From: Anaeroplasma sp902783745
GTDB lineage: Bacteria; Bacillota_I; Bacilli_A; Acholeplasmatales; Anaeroplasmataceae
DNA length: 64,000 nucleotides
Reading direction: 5' to 3'
NCBI GenBank assembly: GCA_946617655.1
Contig: CAMOKL010000001.1
Coordinates: forward strand, 159,523-223,522
Translations under genes and position numbers: made by a program
The notes under the pieces: generated by a model
What the model saw: the letters and a program-made list of their open reading frames with translations, nothing else
Told to the model about the DNA's origin: nothing
Database searches by the model: none
Shown here: in pieces, positions 27,045 to 35,416 of the stretch
Layout: each line of letters opens with the position of its first letter
Position numbering within the stretch: the first letter of the stretch is position 1

Positions 27045-28151
27045 TTAAGAAACAAAGCCAAAGTCATTATTTATATTATTTTTTTCATTATTATTGTCAT
27101 TTCTAGAAATGACCTTATTTTTAGCATCAGTTAGTATATTTGAAACCTCTTCATATGGTAATGTTTCATCATTTGAGATACTAAAAACATTATCAGAAAT
27201 TTGTTGTGATATATCCTGTGTTTCATCAGATACTGCAATAGACTTAACTTCAACATTAAGCTTTTCTAATGTCTTTTCAACATAAAGCTTATATTCATAG
27301 TGACAAAAATTAGCCTCAAGTGGAATTCCATGCTTCATAAATGATTCATAAAGCATTCCCATTATTGCCGCTTTTACTGTTGTTTTATCTTTTATATAAA
27401 ATATATCATTATATCCATATTTATTATAATGAATTAGTATTAATAAAACTCTTCTCTTATTTTCTTTTATTTTAATTGGTAAATATGTAGTATAAAAATC
27501 TATACTATCATCTATATATTTAAAGTTTTTAAATTCTTCTATAAATTCTTTATTCTCTTTAAGTTTTCTTTTTTCAGGTACTAAATAAGGTAAATCCTGA
27601 TATCTAGCGTTATATGATAGCTTATCTGTATCAATATATGCCATTGCAGTATAACCATTGTTAAAGCATTCTTTAATATCTTGGTAATCATTTTTCAAAA
27701 ATGATTGCATAAATGATGCAGCTAAAATAAAATCTCCAACCTCATTATCATTACAATATCTTTCTTCAAATCCAGTTTGATATCTATAAAAAATAACATT
27801 ATCATAATCTTTTACTCTTACATGATTATCTTTAAGATATTTGTAATCTGCATCAATTAAATCAGCTTTAGATTTAATTATTGCAAATATAGAATCACAA
27901 TCACCAATAGTAATAGAATCTGGGTTTTCTGATGTACCAATTTTATGCATATATTCAAATCCATTATTATTGTTTAGTATTTGAATTCCATATGATGCAC
28001 CAAAAAATGATTGAATAAAAATCAATAACATCTTTTTGCCTTCATTTTCAAAATCCAAATAGAACATTTCAACTTGATTGAATTCATCAAAATAACCTTT
28101 TTTCTTAAGTTTTAGAATTATTTCCTTTGCATTTTGATACAAAGTATTCAT
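27045..28151 (-). CDS. Unknown protein, possible DUF7309/DUF6930-like
   Basis: 368-residue soluble protein. The C-terminal half (about 225-310) has the pattern of a DUF6930-type domain: an arginine-containing strand, a KYGYNDIFYIKD hairpin, then an HGIPLEANFCHYEYKLYVEKTL-like helix pair. The N-terminal half may correspond to DUF7309. This is a recollection of the pattern and not a verified match. The last 60 residues are low-complexity (Asn/Asp/Ser-rich). It lies 4 bases after rsmD and is probably co-transcribed with the helicase and rsmD. No catalytic motif seen. Confidence 0.65.
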   Translation of the reverse strand: MNTLYQNAKEIILKLKKKGYFDEFNQVEMFYLDFENEGKKMLLIFIQSFFGASYGIQILNNNNGFEYMHKIGTSENPDSITIGDCDSIFAIIKSKADLIDADYKYLKDNHVRVKDYDNVIFYRYQTGFEERYCNDNEVGDFILAASFMQSFLKNDYQDIKECFNNGYTAMAYIDTDKLSYNARYQDLPYLVPEKRKLKENKEFIEEFKNFKYIDDSIDFYTTYLPIKIKENKRRVLLILIHYNKYGYNDIFYIKDKTTVKAAIMGMLYESFMKHGIPLEANFCHYEYKLYVEKTLEKLNVEVKSIAVSDETQDISQQISDNVFSISNDETLPYEEVSNILTDAKNKVISRNDNNNEKNNINNDFGFVS

Positions 28152-28155
28152 TCTA

Positions 28156-28686
28156 TCATCTCCTATATATTACTACTCTTTTAATACCATATGTCTTATC
28201 TTTTATAAGCTTTAAATCTTTATATTCTAAAGGATATTTAGTATTCTTATCCATTTCAAAAGATATAACACCTTTATTAGATAATTTAGGAATACATAAA
28301 TCTAATATCTCCATAATGTTATCCATTCTATATGGAGGATCTAAGATTATTAAATCAAACATATCTTTTGTTGTATTCATATAATCTTTATAATCCATAT
28401 TATAGAATTCACATGAAGTAATGCCAAGATTTTTGCAATTTTTTTTACAAACATCTAAAGCTTTCTTATTAAGGTCATTCATTACAATTTTACTAAATCC
28501 TCTAGAATACCCTTCTATTGCCATTGCGCCTGAACCTGCAAATAAATCAAGTAGTGTTCCACCTTGAAAATATTGACCTAAAAGATTATAAATTGCCATT
28601 CTAACCTTATCTTGAGTTTCTCTTGTTGTTTCAAGATTAGTCATTTCTATTATTCTATGTCTTAATTCACCTGCAGTTATGCGCAT
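28156..28686 (-). CDS. rsmD: 16S rRNA (guanine966-N2)-methyltransferase RsmD
   Basis: 176-residue Rossmann-fold methyltransferase. The SAM-binding motif LLDLFAGSGAMAIEG is at about 45-59 and the catalytic DPPY at 116-119. Length and N-terminus MRITAGELR fit RsmD. It is preceded by the helicase gene with 12 bases between. Confidence 0.94.
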   Translation of the reverse strand: MRITAGELRHRIIEMTNLETTRETQDKVRMAIYNLLGQYFQGGTLLDLFAGSGAMAIEGYSRGFSKIVMNDLNKKALDVCKKNCKNLGITSCEFYNMDYKDYMNTTKDMFDLIILDPPYRMDNIMEILDLCIPKLSNKGVISFEMDKNTKYPLEYKDLKLIKDKTYGIKRVVIYRR

Positions 28687-28698
28687 AATATAATCACC

Positions 28699-30375
28699 TT
28701 AATTTAAAATTTTATATGTAACCTTTTTACCATTAATAGTTACATCTTTAAGTTTTCTATCAAAGAATTTTCTACCTTCTTCTTTAACAAATAAAGTAGA
28801 TTCATTTTTACCTATATTAATTTTGCCGAATTTTTCACGATGGATTTTCATATTATCGTGGAAAATCATTATTAATTGATTAGGTTTTACATGATCTACT
28901 TCACCTACATTAACAGATATCTTAAAATACTTATCATTAGGTGATGATTTTTCACGTTCTTTAATTAAATCACCCTTACCTAATCTTCTTCCATCTTTTC
29001 CTCTTACTTTTTCTTTTGTATCTTTTGTCTTGCCCTTAGATTTTTCTCTTTTTGGCTTATCTTCAATTAAATAAATTTCATTATAAGTCTTTTTATCGGT
29101 ATCAATTAGAGATATTAATGATCTAAGAAGTGGAATAGGATCAGAATTTTGTCTTGCTAAATGAGTTATTAATGAGTCATAAGATTCATTATTTTTATTT
29201 AATTCAATTGCATCCATTATATTAAGATATAGTTTCTTATTATGTGACTTTTCTATATCCTTAACAGATGGTATTTCTGCTCTTTGAATTTTTCTTTTTG
29301 TATAACGTTCAATCTCAGAAACTCTACCTTTAGTTCTTGATGTTGCAAAAGATAAAGCAATACCACTTTGACCAGCTCTTGCAGTACGACCAATTCTATG
29401 AACGTATAATTCATTTTCTTGAGGTAAATCATAATTAATAACACCTTCTATGTTATCAATATCTATACCACGTGCAGCTACGTCTGTTGCAATTAAAATA
29501 TTTATAGAATTATTTCTAAATGAATTCATAACTCTATCTCTTGATTGTTGTTTTAAATCACCATGTAATCCATCAGCCTTATAACCTTGTTGTTGTAAGA
29601 ATAAAACTAATTCATCAACCATAGATTTTGTGTTTGTAAATATCATTGTTCTTTTGAATTCATAAAAATCTAATAATCTAATAAGTAGATCTTTTTTAGA
29701 ATCACGCTTACAAAAATATACAAATTCATCAATGTTTTCAACTGTTAAAGTTTTTGCTTCAATTTTAACATGAGTATATTCTCTCATATATGATTCAGCA
29801 ATTTTTTTAATAAATGGTGCAATGGTTGCAGAAAATAATGCTGTTTGATGATCCTTTGGAACTCCTTTTAATATTTTTTCTAAATCATCTTGGAATCCCA
29901 TTTTAAGCATTTCATCTGCTTCATCAAATACTAAAAATGATAAGTTATTAAAGCTTAGTTTACCTCTTTCCATTTGATCAATAATACGGCCTGGTGTACC
30001 AACAATAATATTTGGATTCTTGTCTAATTCTTTAAATTGCTTTTCATATGATTCACCACCATAGATTGTTGCAATTCTAAAGAATTTATCACGACCTATT
30101 AATTTTTTTATTTCAACTGATACCTGACATGATAATTCTCTTGTTGGGCATAAAACCAAACACTTACCATCTTTATTTTTTCTTAAAGATAGAATTAAAG
30201 GAATAGAGTAAGCAAGTGTCTTACCAGTACCTGTTTGAGCCTGTCCAATAACATCTAATCCTTGTAACAAAAGTGGGATTGATTGTTCTTGTATCGGAGT
30301 AGGTTCATTAATTCCTTCCTTTAAAAGTGCATCTAAAATTACCTTATCAGAAATTATTTCATTAAATTGTGTCAT
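28699..30375 (-). CDS. DEAD-box RNA helicase with DbpA-type C-terminal domain
   Basis: 558-residue ATP-dependent RNA helicase. Motifs: AQTGTGKT at 46-53, DEAD at 151-154, SAT at 182-184, and HRIGRTARAG in the second RecA domain. A Lys-rich linker (about 425-470) precedes a C-terminal RRM-like domain of the DbpA kind (about 480-555), which in relatives binds 23S rRNA. It probably helps ribosome assembly or RNA decay. The start codon lies only about 20 bases after a terminator that ends the structured RNA 30400-30583, so expression must come from read-through or attenuation. Its own ribosome binding site (TAGGT) is weak. Confidence 0.93.
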   Translation of the reverse strand: MTQFNEIISDKVILDALLKEGINEPTPIQEQSIPLLLQGLDVIGQAQTGTGKTLAYSIPLILSLRKNKDGKCLVLCPTRELSCQVSVEIKKLIGRDKFFRIATIYGGESYEKQFKELDKNPNIIVGTPGRIIDQMERGKLSFNNLSFLVFDEADEMLKMGFQDDLEKILKGVPKDHQTALFSATIAPFIKKIAESYMREYTHVKIEAKTLTVENIDEFVYFCKRDSKKDLLIRLLDFYEFKRTMIFTNTKSMVDELVLFLQQQGYKADGLHGDLKQQSRDRVMNSFRNNSINILIATDVAARGIDIDNIEGVINYDLPQENELYVHRIGRTARAGQSGIALSFATSRTKGRVSEIERYTKRKIQRAEIPSVKDIEKSHNKKLYLNIMDAIELNKNNESYDSLITHLARQNSDPIPLLRSLISLIDTDKKTYNEIYLIEDKPKREKSKGKTKDTKEKVRGKDGRRLGKGDLIKEREKSSPNDKYFKISVNVGEVDHVKPNQLIMIFHDNMKIHREKFGKINIGKNESTLFVKEEGRKFFDRKLKDVTINGKKVTYKILN

Positions 30376-30399
30376 TAAATTTACCTATATTCTAAAAAT

Positions 30400-30583
30400 T
30401 AAAAAGTGGATACCAATATCCACAAAAATAAAGACTAGGAAGGTACGTGAAGAAGCTAATCTCCATAGGGTGGAATCCTCTTTTTGCCATCCGTTAGGGT
30501 TCTCAAATTAAGAGCATCCAGCACAGGATGTGCCTCAGTTTCCGTTTCAAACAATAATGAGCTCCACGGCCATCTTCCTAGTA
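30400..30583 (-). ncRNA. Structured RNA upstream of the helicase gene, candidate 6S-like RNA or attenuator
   Basis: About 180 bases on the minus strand with no reading frame, its own near-consensus promoter (30589-30617), a 9-bp closing stem pairing ACTAGGAAG (30574-30582) with CTTCCTAGT (30434-30442), and a terminator at 30406-30423. Locally GC-richer than its surroundings. Length and the closed-rod layout would fit a 6S RNA, but I cannot confirm the family. I checked by eye for SRP, tmRNA, RNase P and common riboswitch signatures and found none. It could also be a cis-acting attenuator of the helicase gene. Confidence 0.75.
30406..30423 (-). terminator. Terminator at the 3' end of the structured RNA
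   Basis: Perfect 7-bp stem GTGGATA with TATCCAC, 4-base loop, followed by TTTTTAATTTTT on the minus strand. The helicase start codon is at 30375. Confidence 0.85.
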
Positions 30584-30588
30584 CCTTT

Positions 30589-30617
30589 ATTATAGTATAA
30601 AATATAAAACTATGCAA
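30589..30617 (-). promoter_or_regulatory. Promoter of the structured RNA
   Basis: TTGCAT and TATAAT separated by 17 bases on the minus strand. Transcription would begin around 30582, exactly at the 5' arm of the closing stem. Confidence 0.75.
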
Positions 30618-30654
30618 GAAACCCGAAAATTTCACATAATTTATTTATATAAAA

Positions 30655-31065
30655 TTAAAAGTTTAAGAATGAATAAACGATAGCTATTAATCCAGCAAGG
30701 AATAAAACGAATGCAATAATAACTAATAAATTATCGCCTTTTCCTTCTTGGAATTTATTGCCTAAATTAGCTGTAATTGGAAGCATTAATGCAATACCGC
30801 CAACGCTAAACATACCAAAACCTAATGCTAAATATTTAGCAAAGAATGATGGAGTATATGAAGAATATGCTTGAGCAATCATTTCAATCATATAATCTAA
30901 GGTAATTGCAATAGATATTACAGCTAATATACCTATAACTATTTGATATCTTCTTTTTTGTCTCTTAACTTCTTCCATTTTCTTTCTCATCTCTTGCTTC
31001 TGTTCATTTGTATAATTAGGAACATTAACATTAGATGTTTTATTCTTGTTATTCTTTTGACTCAT
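30655..31065 (-). CDS. Small membrane protein, unknown
   Basis: 136 residues: a polar, Asn/Lys-rich N-terminus with a charged helix (about 20-40), then three predicted membrane helices (about 41-64, 73-96 and 113-135). No family recognised. It lies alone between the rplT terminator and the structured RNA, with an extended -10 element at 31088-31096. Confidence 0.72.
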   Translation of the reverse strand: MSQKNNKNKTSNVNVPNYTNEQKQEMRKKMEEVKRQKRRYQIVIGILAVISIAITLDYMIEMIAQAYSSYTPSFFAKYLALGFGMFSVGGIALMLPITANLGNKFQEGKGDNLLVIIAFVLFLAGLIAIVYSFLNF

Positions 31066-31087
31066 AAAAGCACCAACTTTCTATGGT

Positions 31088-31096
31088 ATTATAACA
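31088..31096 (-). promoter_or_regulatory. Extended -10 promoter of the small membrane protein gene
   Basis: TGTTATAAT on the minus strand, the same nine bases as at the ftsY promoter (48158-48166). No clear -35 box. Confidence 0.5.
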
Positions 31097-31119
31097 TATT
31101 AGTATTAAATTAAACACAA

Positions 31120-31146
31120 AAAAGTGGGATTATTTATCCCACTTTT
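31120..31146 (-). terminator. Terminator of infC-rpmI-rplT
   Basis: 11-bp stem (AAAAGTGGGAT with ATCCCACTTTT), 5-base loop, followed by TT on the minus strand in a T-rich context. Confidence 0.85.
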
Positions 31147-31152
31147 ATAGTT

Positions 31153-31563
31153 TTACTTTGAAGCCTTTGTTAAAACTACAACGTTTTCAACTTTCTTAGC
31201 AGGTGCGTTTTCTAAGCCCTTCTTAGCTAAATCAACTAAAGCCTTGAAGCCTTCAGCATCATTAACTGCCATTTCAGCTAACATCTTTCTGTTGATGTTG
31301 ATATTAGCATTTGCTAAACCGTTGATGAAACGAGAATACTTAATTCCATTTAATTGGCAAGCAGCATTGATTCTTTGAACCCAAAGACGTCTGAATTCTC
31401 TCTTACGAGCCTTTCTATCTCTGAATGCATACTGCATAGAACGCATAACTTGTTCATGAGCAGTCTTATATAATGTGTGCTTTGATCCATAATAGCCCTT
31501 TGCTAATTTTAAAACGGCCTTACGTCTTCTTCTTGTTGTATATCCACCTTTTACTCTTGGCAT
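31153..31563 (-). CDS. rplT: Ribosomal protein L20
   Basis: 136-residue L20, needed for large-subunit assembly and, in Firmicutes, feedback regulator of its own operon through the infC leader. The start MPRVKGGYTTRRRRKAVLKL and the Arg-rich helix are typical. It is about 17 residues longer than usual (about 119), with a C-terminal Lys/Ala/Val tail. Confidence 0.97.
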   Translation of the reverse strand: MPRVKGGYTTRRRRKAVLKLAKGYYGSKHTLYKTAHEQVMRSMQYAFRDRKARKREFRRLWVQRINAACQLNGIKYSRFINGLANANININRKMLAEMAVNDAEGFKALVDLAKKGLENAPAKKVENVVVLTKASK

Positions 31564-31582
31564 AATCTGATTCCTCCTACAA

Positions 31583-31783
31583 TTACTTTAAGTTAGCGAT
31601 TAATTGATTAATACGCTTCTCATCTGTTGAATGAACTAAACCAGCCTTTGATAAGTTCTTGTTCTGCTTATGAGACTTGTTAGTTTTTAAATGGCCTGTA
31701 TATGCATGACCACGCTTAATTTTTCCTGTTCCTGTGATTTTGATTCTCTTCTTTAAACCACTATGTGTTTTTGCCTTTGGCAT
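31583..31783 (-). CDS. rpmI: Ribosomal protein L35
   Basis: 66-residue L35 with the standard start MPKAKTHSGLKKR. Between infC and rplT in the conserved order, with an AGGAGTGAAGG-type site. Confidence 0.98.
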   Translation of the reverse strand: MPKAKTHSGLKKRIKITGTGKIKRGHAYTGHLKTNKSHKQNKNLSKAGLVHSTDEKRINQLIANLK

Positions 31784-31798
31784 GTTCCTTCACTCCTC

Positions 31799-32335
31799 TT
31801 ATTGTTGTTTTTCTATTTTTGGTGCTACGACTGCAAATAATGTTTTGCCGTCAAGCTTAGTAGGTGATTCTACTGTAGTAACATCTGATAAAGCTTCGAT
31901 AAATCTATCTACAACTTCCTTACCTAATTCTTGGTGAACAATCATTCTACCTCTGAATCTTAGGGAAATCTTTACCTTGTTACCCTTTTTTAAAATGGTC
32001 TTGGCTTTGTTAACCTTAGTATCAAAGTCGTGCTGTTCGATAACTGGAGATAATTGAATCTCTTGTACAACAATTACATGTTGCTTTTTCTTCATTTCTT
32101 TTGCTTTCTTTTGTTGTTCAAAGCGGAAACGAGAATAATCCATTATCTTAGCAACTGCTGGCTTTGCATCTGGAGAAACTAAAACTAAATCTAGTCCTCT
32201 GTCTTCAGCTTCCTGCAATGCTTTGTTACGGTTAAGAACGCCTAGTTTTTCACCATCTTCAGTTATAACTAGCATTTCTTTCGCACGAATGTCTTCATTT
32301 ACGATGGCATCACTTGTTTTTCTTTGCTTGTTAAT
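31799..32335 (-). CDS. infC: Translation initiation factor IF-3 (AUU start)
   Basis: 178-residue IF-3. The first ATG in frame (32275) would remove the conserved N-terminal VNEDIR segment. Reading upstream, the frame stays open to ATT at 32335, preceded by a strong GGGGGTG ribosome binding site 5 bases away, and gives INKQRKTSDAIVNEDIRAKE before MLVI. AUU is the classic rare start of infC, used for autoregulation because IF-3 rejects it. The C-terminal ribosome-binding domain (LRFRGRMIVH) is intact. The leader at 32365-32503 adds L20 control. Confidence 0.93.
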   Translation of the reverse strand: MNKQRKTSDAIVNEDIRAKEMLVITEDGEKLGVLNRNKALQEAEDRGLDLVLVSPDAKPAVAKIMDYSRFRFEQQKKAKEMKKKQHVIVVQEIQLSPVIEQHDFDTKVNKAKTILKKGNKVKISLRFRGRMIVHQELGKEVVDRFIEALSDVTTVESPTKLDGKTLFAVVAPKIEKQQ

Positions 32336-32364
32336 AGTTTCACCCCCACGGTAAATTAAAGAAA

Positions 32365-32503
32365 TAAAAAAGAGGACATAGAAAGCCCTCTTATTGCATA
32401 CTTAAATAAATTAATTCTATCAAAGTGACATTCTGCCTACCAACTCAATTATCAATCAGGCGAGAAACGGGCGTTTCTTCTTTCCACAATATTTATTTCA
32501 ACA
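32365..32503 (-). promoter_or_regulatory. L20-type leader of infC-rpmI-rplT with attenuator
   Basis: The minus-strand leader contains GAAACGCCCGTTTCTCGCC and a later TTGAGTTGGTAGGCAGAA, resembling the Firmicutes L20 leader that mimics the rRNA site of L20. It ends in a terminator (AAGAGGGC with GTCCTCTT, 32370-32392, then six Ts) before the infC ribosome binding site. L20 excess should favour termination. Confidence 0.82.
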
Positions 32504-32508
32504 ATATT

Positions 32509-32537
32509 ATATTACACTAAATAAAAATCAATGTCAA
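32509..32537 (-). promoter_or_regulatory. Promoter of infC-rpmI-rplT
   Basis: A consensus TTGACA is separated by 17 bases from TAATAT on the minus strand. Confidence 0.75.
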
Positions 32538-32564
32538 CAACTATTTTACATAAATCAAAAAATT

Positions 32565-33296
32565 TTATGCTAAATCTTTAATCTCATATATTTTAATATA
32601 TAAAATAAAGAATAGCAATCCTAAAATAGGTACCATATATAACGCATTAGAATAAATATATATTCCACTTTGATATGAAGATGGAATTATATATTTAAAT
32701 ACATTATAGATACTAGATACATTCGCAAGTATTAGCTTATCTGCAATTGATACAAATGCCATAATCATAGTTACAAAGATATTTGGTACAATTACACTTA
32801 CAGTCATTAATAAAATAACTTCAGTAAATAATGGTAAATATATAAACATTGGTACTAATAATATTGTACCATCAATTTTAAAATACGGATATTTGATTGT
32901 AGGTATCAAATATATAATTATTACTTCTATTGATGTTATAAATGCCAATACAATAAACAAAATTAATGCCTTACTTATTAAAAGCGTTCTTCTTTTTGTG
33001 TAGGAAATGTACAAATGATCAAAAGATATCGAATTTATGAATAGGCTTATTACCATACATGATGCAATTATTGTATTAAATAATGTTACAATAAGTAAGG
33101 CTTCATTAATATATTTGCTATGAATATCAATATAATTCTTTAAATAATAAACATAATCATAGCCTGATGCTGCGATTAAAATTAATAATATAGTCATTAA
33201 TACAAAGGATATACTTAAAATAATGATAGTAACCTTTTGAAACAAAAAGCTAAAATACAATTTTATCAAATCAAAAAAATCTTTAATTTTCTTCAT
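32565..33296 (-). CDS. ABC-transporter-like membrane protein
   Basis: About 243-residue protein with six predicted membrane helices, shaped like an ABC-2-type permease. It follows and overlaps the ATPase gene by 14 bases. The ATG at 33296 has AAAGGATGG upstream; the Met four codons earlier has no spacing to that site. No substrate can be inferred from sequence. No terminator is visible after it. Confidence 0.75.
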   Translation of the reverse strand: MKKIKDFFDLIKLYFSFLFQKVTIIILSISFVLMTILLILIAASGYDYVYYLKNYIDIHSKYINEALLIVTLFNTIIASCMVISLFINSISFDHLYISYTKRRTLLISKALILFIVLAFITSIEVIIIYLIPTIKYPYFKIDGTILLVPMFIYLPLFTEVILLMTVSVIVPNIFVTMIMAFVSIADKLILANVSSIYNVFKYIIPSSYQSGIYIYSNALYMVPILGLLFFILYIKIYEIKDLA

Positions 33297-33849
33297 GAAG
33301 CTTTCCATCCTTTATACTATATTCTTTTTTTATAACGTCACTAAAAAGATTTTTTTCATGTAAAGACATAATTACAATTTTATTATCTTTTAATAATCTT
33401 TTTATATCTTCTTTAAATAAAATTTTAGCCTCATCATCTAGTCCATCTAATGGTTCATCTAAAATATAACAATCAGCTTTATGATATAAGACTTGTAATA
33501 AGCCAACCTTTTGCAAATTCCCCTTTGATAAGTTTCCAATAAGTTTTCTTGGTATCTTATACTTATCTACTAAATATTGATATTCCACACCTATTGTTAG
33601 ATTTATATAGCTATCTACACTTAAAAGTTTTGGCAATGAAAACTTATCTGGTAAATAAGATATTATATCAGTAGTTAATATTGAACCAGATGTTTTATAA
33701 ATAATACTTGATAATATTTTTAATAAGGTAGATTTACCAGAACCATTATTTCCATAAATTATATGTAAATTTCTATCAAAAGTTACTGAAATATCATTTA
33801 ATATTTTATTATTTTTATATATTTTAGTAACATTAATTAATTCTATCAA
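33283..33849 (-). CDS. ABC transporter ATP-binding protein
   Basis: 188-residue single ABC domain, at the short end for the family. Walker A GNNGSGKST is at about 34-42, a degenerate signature LSKGNLQKVGL replaces LSGGQ, Walker B is YILDEPLDGLD and the H-loop His is in MSLHEKN. It should energise the permease encoded by the next gene. The start overlaps the previous stop by 4 bases. Confidence 0.9.
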   Translation of the reverse strand: MIELINVTKIYKNNKILNDISVTFDRNLHIIYGNNGSGKSTLLKILSSIIYKTSGSILTTDIISYLPDKFSLPKLLSVDSYINLTIGVEYQYLVDKYKIPRKLIGNLSKGNLQKVGLLQVLYHKADCYILDEPLDGLDDEAKILFKEDIKRLLKDNKIVIMSLHEKNLFSDVIKKEYSIKDGKLHEEN

Positions 33850-34691
33850 GATAAAACACCCCCTGATAAATACAAGTTTGATTCTTTATAACCATTAATA
33901 GGTTTTATAATAGATTCTATATAATATATTTCATCGTTTATATAAAACGCTACATACTCGCTATATATCTGATAATACTTTTTATAACAAATTGGGATAT
34001 AAAAATCTTTTGCTTTAATTTCAGTTTTTTTATTTTCATTTACAATCTTTACATTGTAATATGAAATATCGTCATAAAAATTTATATTAGTTACATAATT
34101 TTCATATTTCAATAGATTTAATTTACCAAAGCTTTGAGACGATGTTCTTAAATCATCTAATGAATCAAATGTATAGCCATATACATTTATTCCAACTAAA
34201 TTGTTAATAGAATCAATTTTTGCAAATGTTGGTGATATATCAAATTTATTATCAATAAAATCTCTATTAACAATTGATATTGACCCCATATCAAATGATA
34301 TAGAGTATTTATCGTTTGATATTCTTAATATAAATGATTGAGATACTACTTCATCATATATAAAAGGTAGGTATGAATTAATTGTTATTTTATAAATATC
34401 TTCTTCTTTTTCTATATTTATTTCATTAACTCTTAATGTATATTGATTATTATCTAAAAGAATTTTATATATATTTTCATCTTTTAAAAATATTAGATTA
34501 TTCTTTTGATGTGAATATAAATTCAAGTCAAAGCTCTTCTCACTTTCATATATAAATGAATAATTTGTTTTTATTGCATAGCAAGAAATATCATCTATTT
34601 TAGTTAATGAAGAGATTATTATAATAAATAAATATAAAGATAATATTATTGTTGTTAAAGCACTTCCTATAATTAATAATTTATGTCTCAT
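33846..34691 (-). CDS. Membrane-anchored protein of the ABC cassette, unknown
   Basis: 281 residues with one N-terminal membrane helix (about 7-30) and a beta-rich, Tyr/Asn/Ile-rich extracellular part. No known domain. It sits between the exported protein gene and the ATPase gene with 4-base overlaps on both sides, so it is part of the same unit. Confidence 0.7.
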   Translation of the reverse strand: MRHKLLIIGSALTTIILSLYLFIIIISSLTKIDDISCYAIKTNYSFIYESEKSFDLNLYSHQKNNLIFLKDENIYKILLDNNQYTLRVNEINIEKEEDIYKITINSYLPFIYDEVVSQSFILRISNDKYSISFDMGSISIVNRDFIDNKFDISPTFAKIDSINNLVGINVYGYTFDSLDDLRTSSQSFGKLNLLKYENYVTNINFYDDISYYNVKIVNENKKTEIKAKDFYIPICYKKYYQIYSEYVAFYINDEIYYIESIIKPINGYKESNLYLSGGVLS

Positions 34692-35326
34692 ATGCTACTC
34701 TTTTCTACTCTTATAGATTGATCTTGTAATATTGCAAGTTCAAATGTTCCTGAAGTTCTAAACCAAAAATCATATATTGACAATACTCCATTTGTAATTA
34801 ATAAATGACCTTCTAAAAATACAATAATATTTGAATGTGCTTCTATTACTACATCATATTTTTGGGTTACTTTTTCAGATTGTACTTCTGTTGTTGCATA
34901 ATCCACATTCGCTTTTGCAGAAACTTCTGCTTTAATTTTTTTTATATTACCTGATGCAGAACCACCTACTGATGCTGACGTTTGAAACGAACAAGTTTTC
35001 TTAGTTTCTTTTTGTATATCTAATGTATATTTAATGTCTGTATTAGAATTATTAGTATAAGAATATATAACATCAGAAATATAAGATGTACGTACGTTTT
35101 TGTTAACAACATTAACTGCAATTCCAAACATCCAGTTTGTGTATGTACCTTCTAGATATTTATCATATTCTTTACTTGTAAAATCTCTTGATAATTTTCC
35201 TGATTCCATTATCAATTCAGGATACGTTAAATATTCAGCTATTAATACTGCAGATGCCTGATTAGACATTATAGATATTGTAAGCAATAAAAAAGTAATA
35301 CTTGATAAAATTAATATTTTTTTCAT
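34688..35326 (-). CDS. Exported beta-rich protein, unknown
   Basis: 212-residue secreted protein with a signal peptide ending QASA. I chose the ATG at 35326, preceded by GAGAGGTG; a GTG four codons earlier overlaps that site. The middle (about 110-165) alternates small or polar with hydrophobic residues, for example SVGGSASGNIKKIKAEVSA and YATTEVQSEKVTQKYDVVIE. Such amphipathic Ser/Thr/Val strands recall the membrane-insertion hairpin of aerolysin-like proteins; this is only a resemblance. It heads a four-gene unit with a membrane protein and an ABC pair. Confidence 0.7.
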   Translation of the reverse strand: MKKILILSSITFLLLTISIMSNQASAVLIAEYLTYPELIMESGKLSRDFTSKEYDKYLEGTYTNWMFGIAVNVVNKNVRTSYISDVIYSYTNNSNTDIKYTLDIQKETKKTCSFQTSASVGGSASGNIKKIKAEVSAKANVDYATTEVQSEKVTQKYDVVIEAHSNIIVFLEGHLLITNGVLSIYDFWFRTSGTFELAILQDQSIRVEKSSI

Positions 35327-35392
35327 ATAACTATTCACCTCTCATAATAAATAAGAGTTGAAATATTATAAAAATTTTCCAAAAAAAAATAA

Positions 35393-35416
35393 AAAAATCA
35401 GATTTCTCTGATTTTT
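35393..35416 (-). terminator. Terminator of the nusA-infB-mrp operon
   Basis: 10-bp stem (AAAAATCAGA with TCTGATTTTT), TTTC loop, followed on the minus strand by a long T-run. Confidence 0.85.

Noticed and set aside
28127..28384. Plus-strand open frame at the rsmD / unknown gene boundary
   Set aside because: It lies antisense to two well supported genes and shows no start signal or recognisable domain.
30400..30583. SRP RNA, tmRNA, RNase P RNA, or TPP/SAM/FMN/glycine riboswitch
   Set aside because: None of their conserved sequence blocks could be found by eye; only a general rod-like layout compatible with 6S RNA remains.
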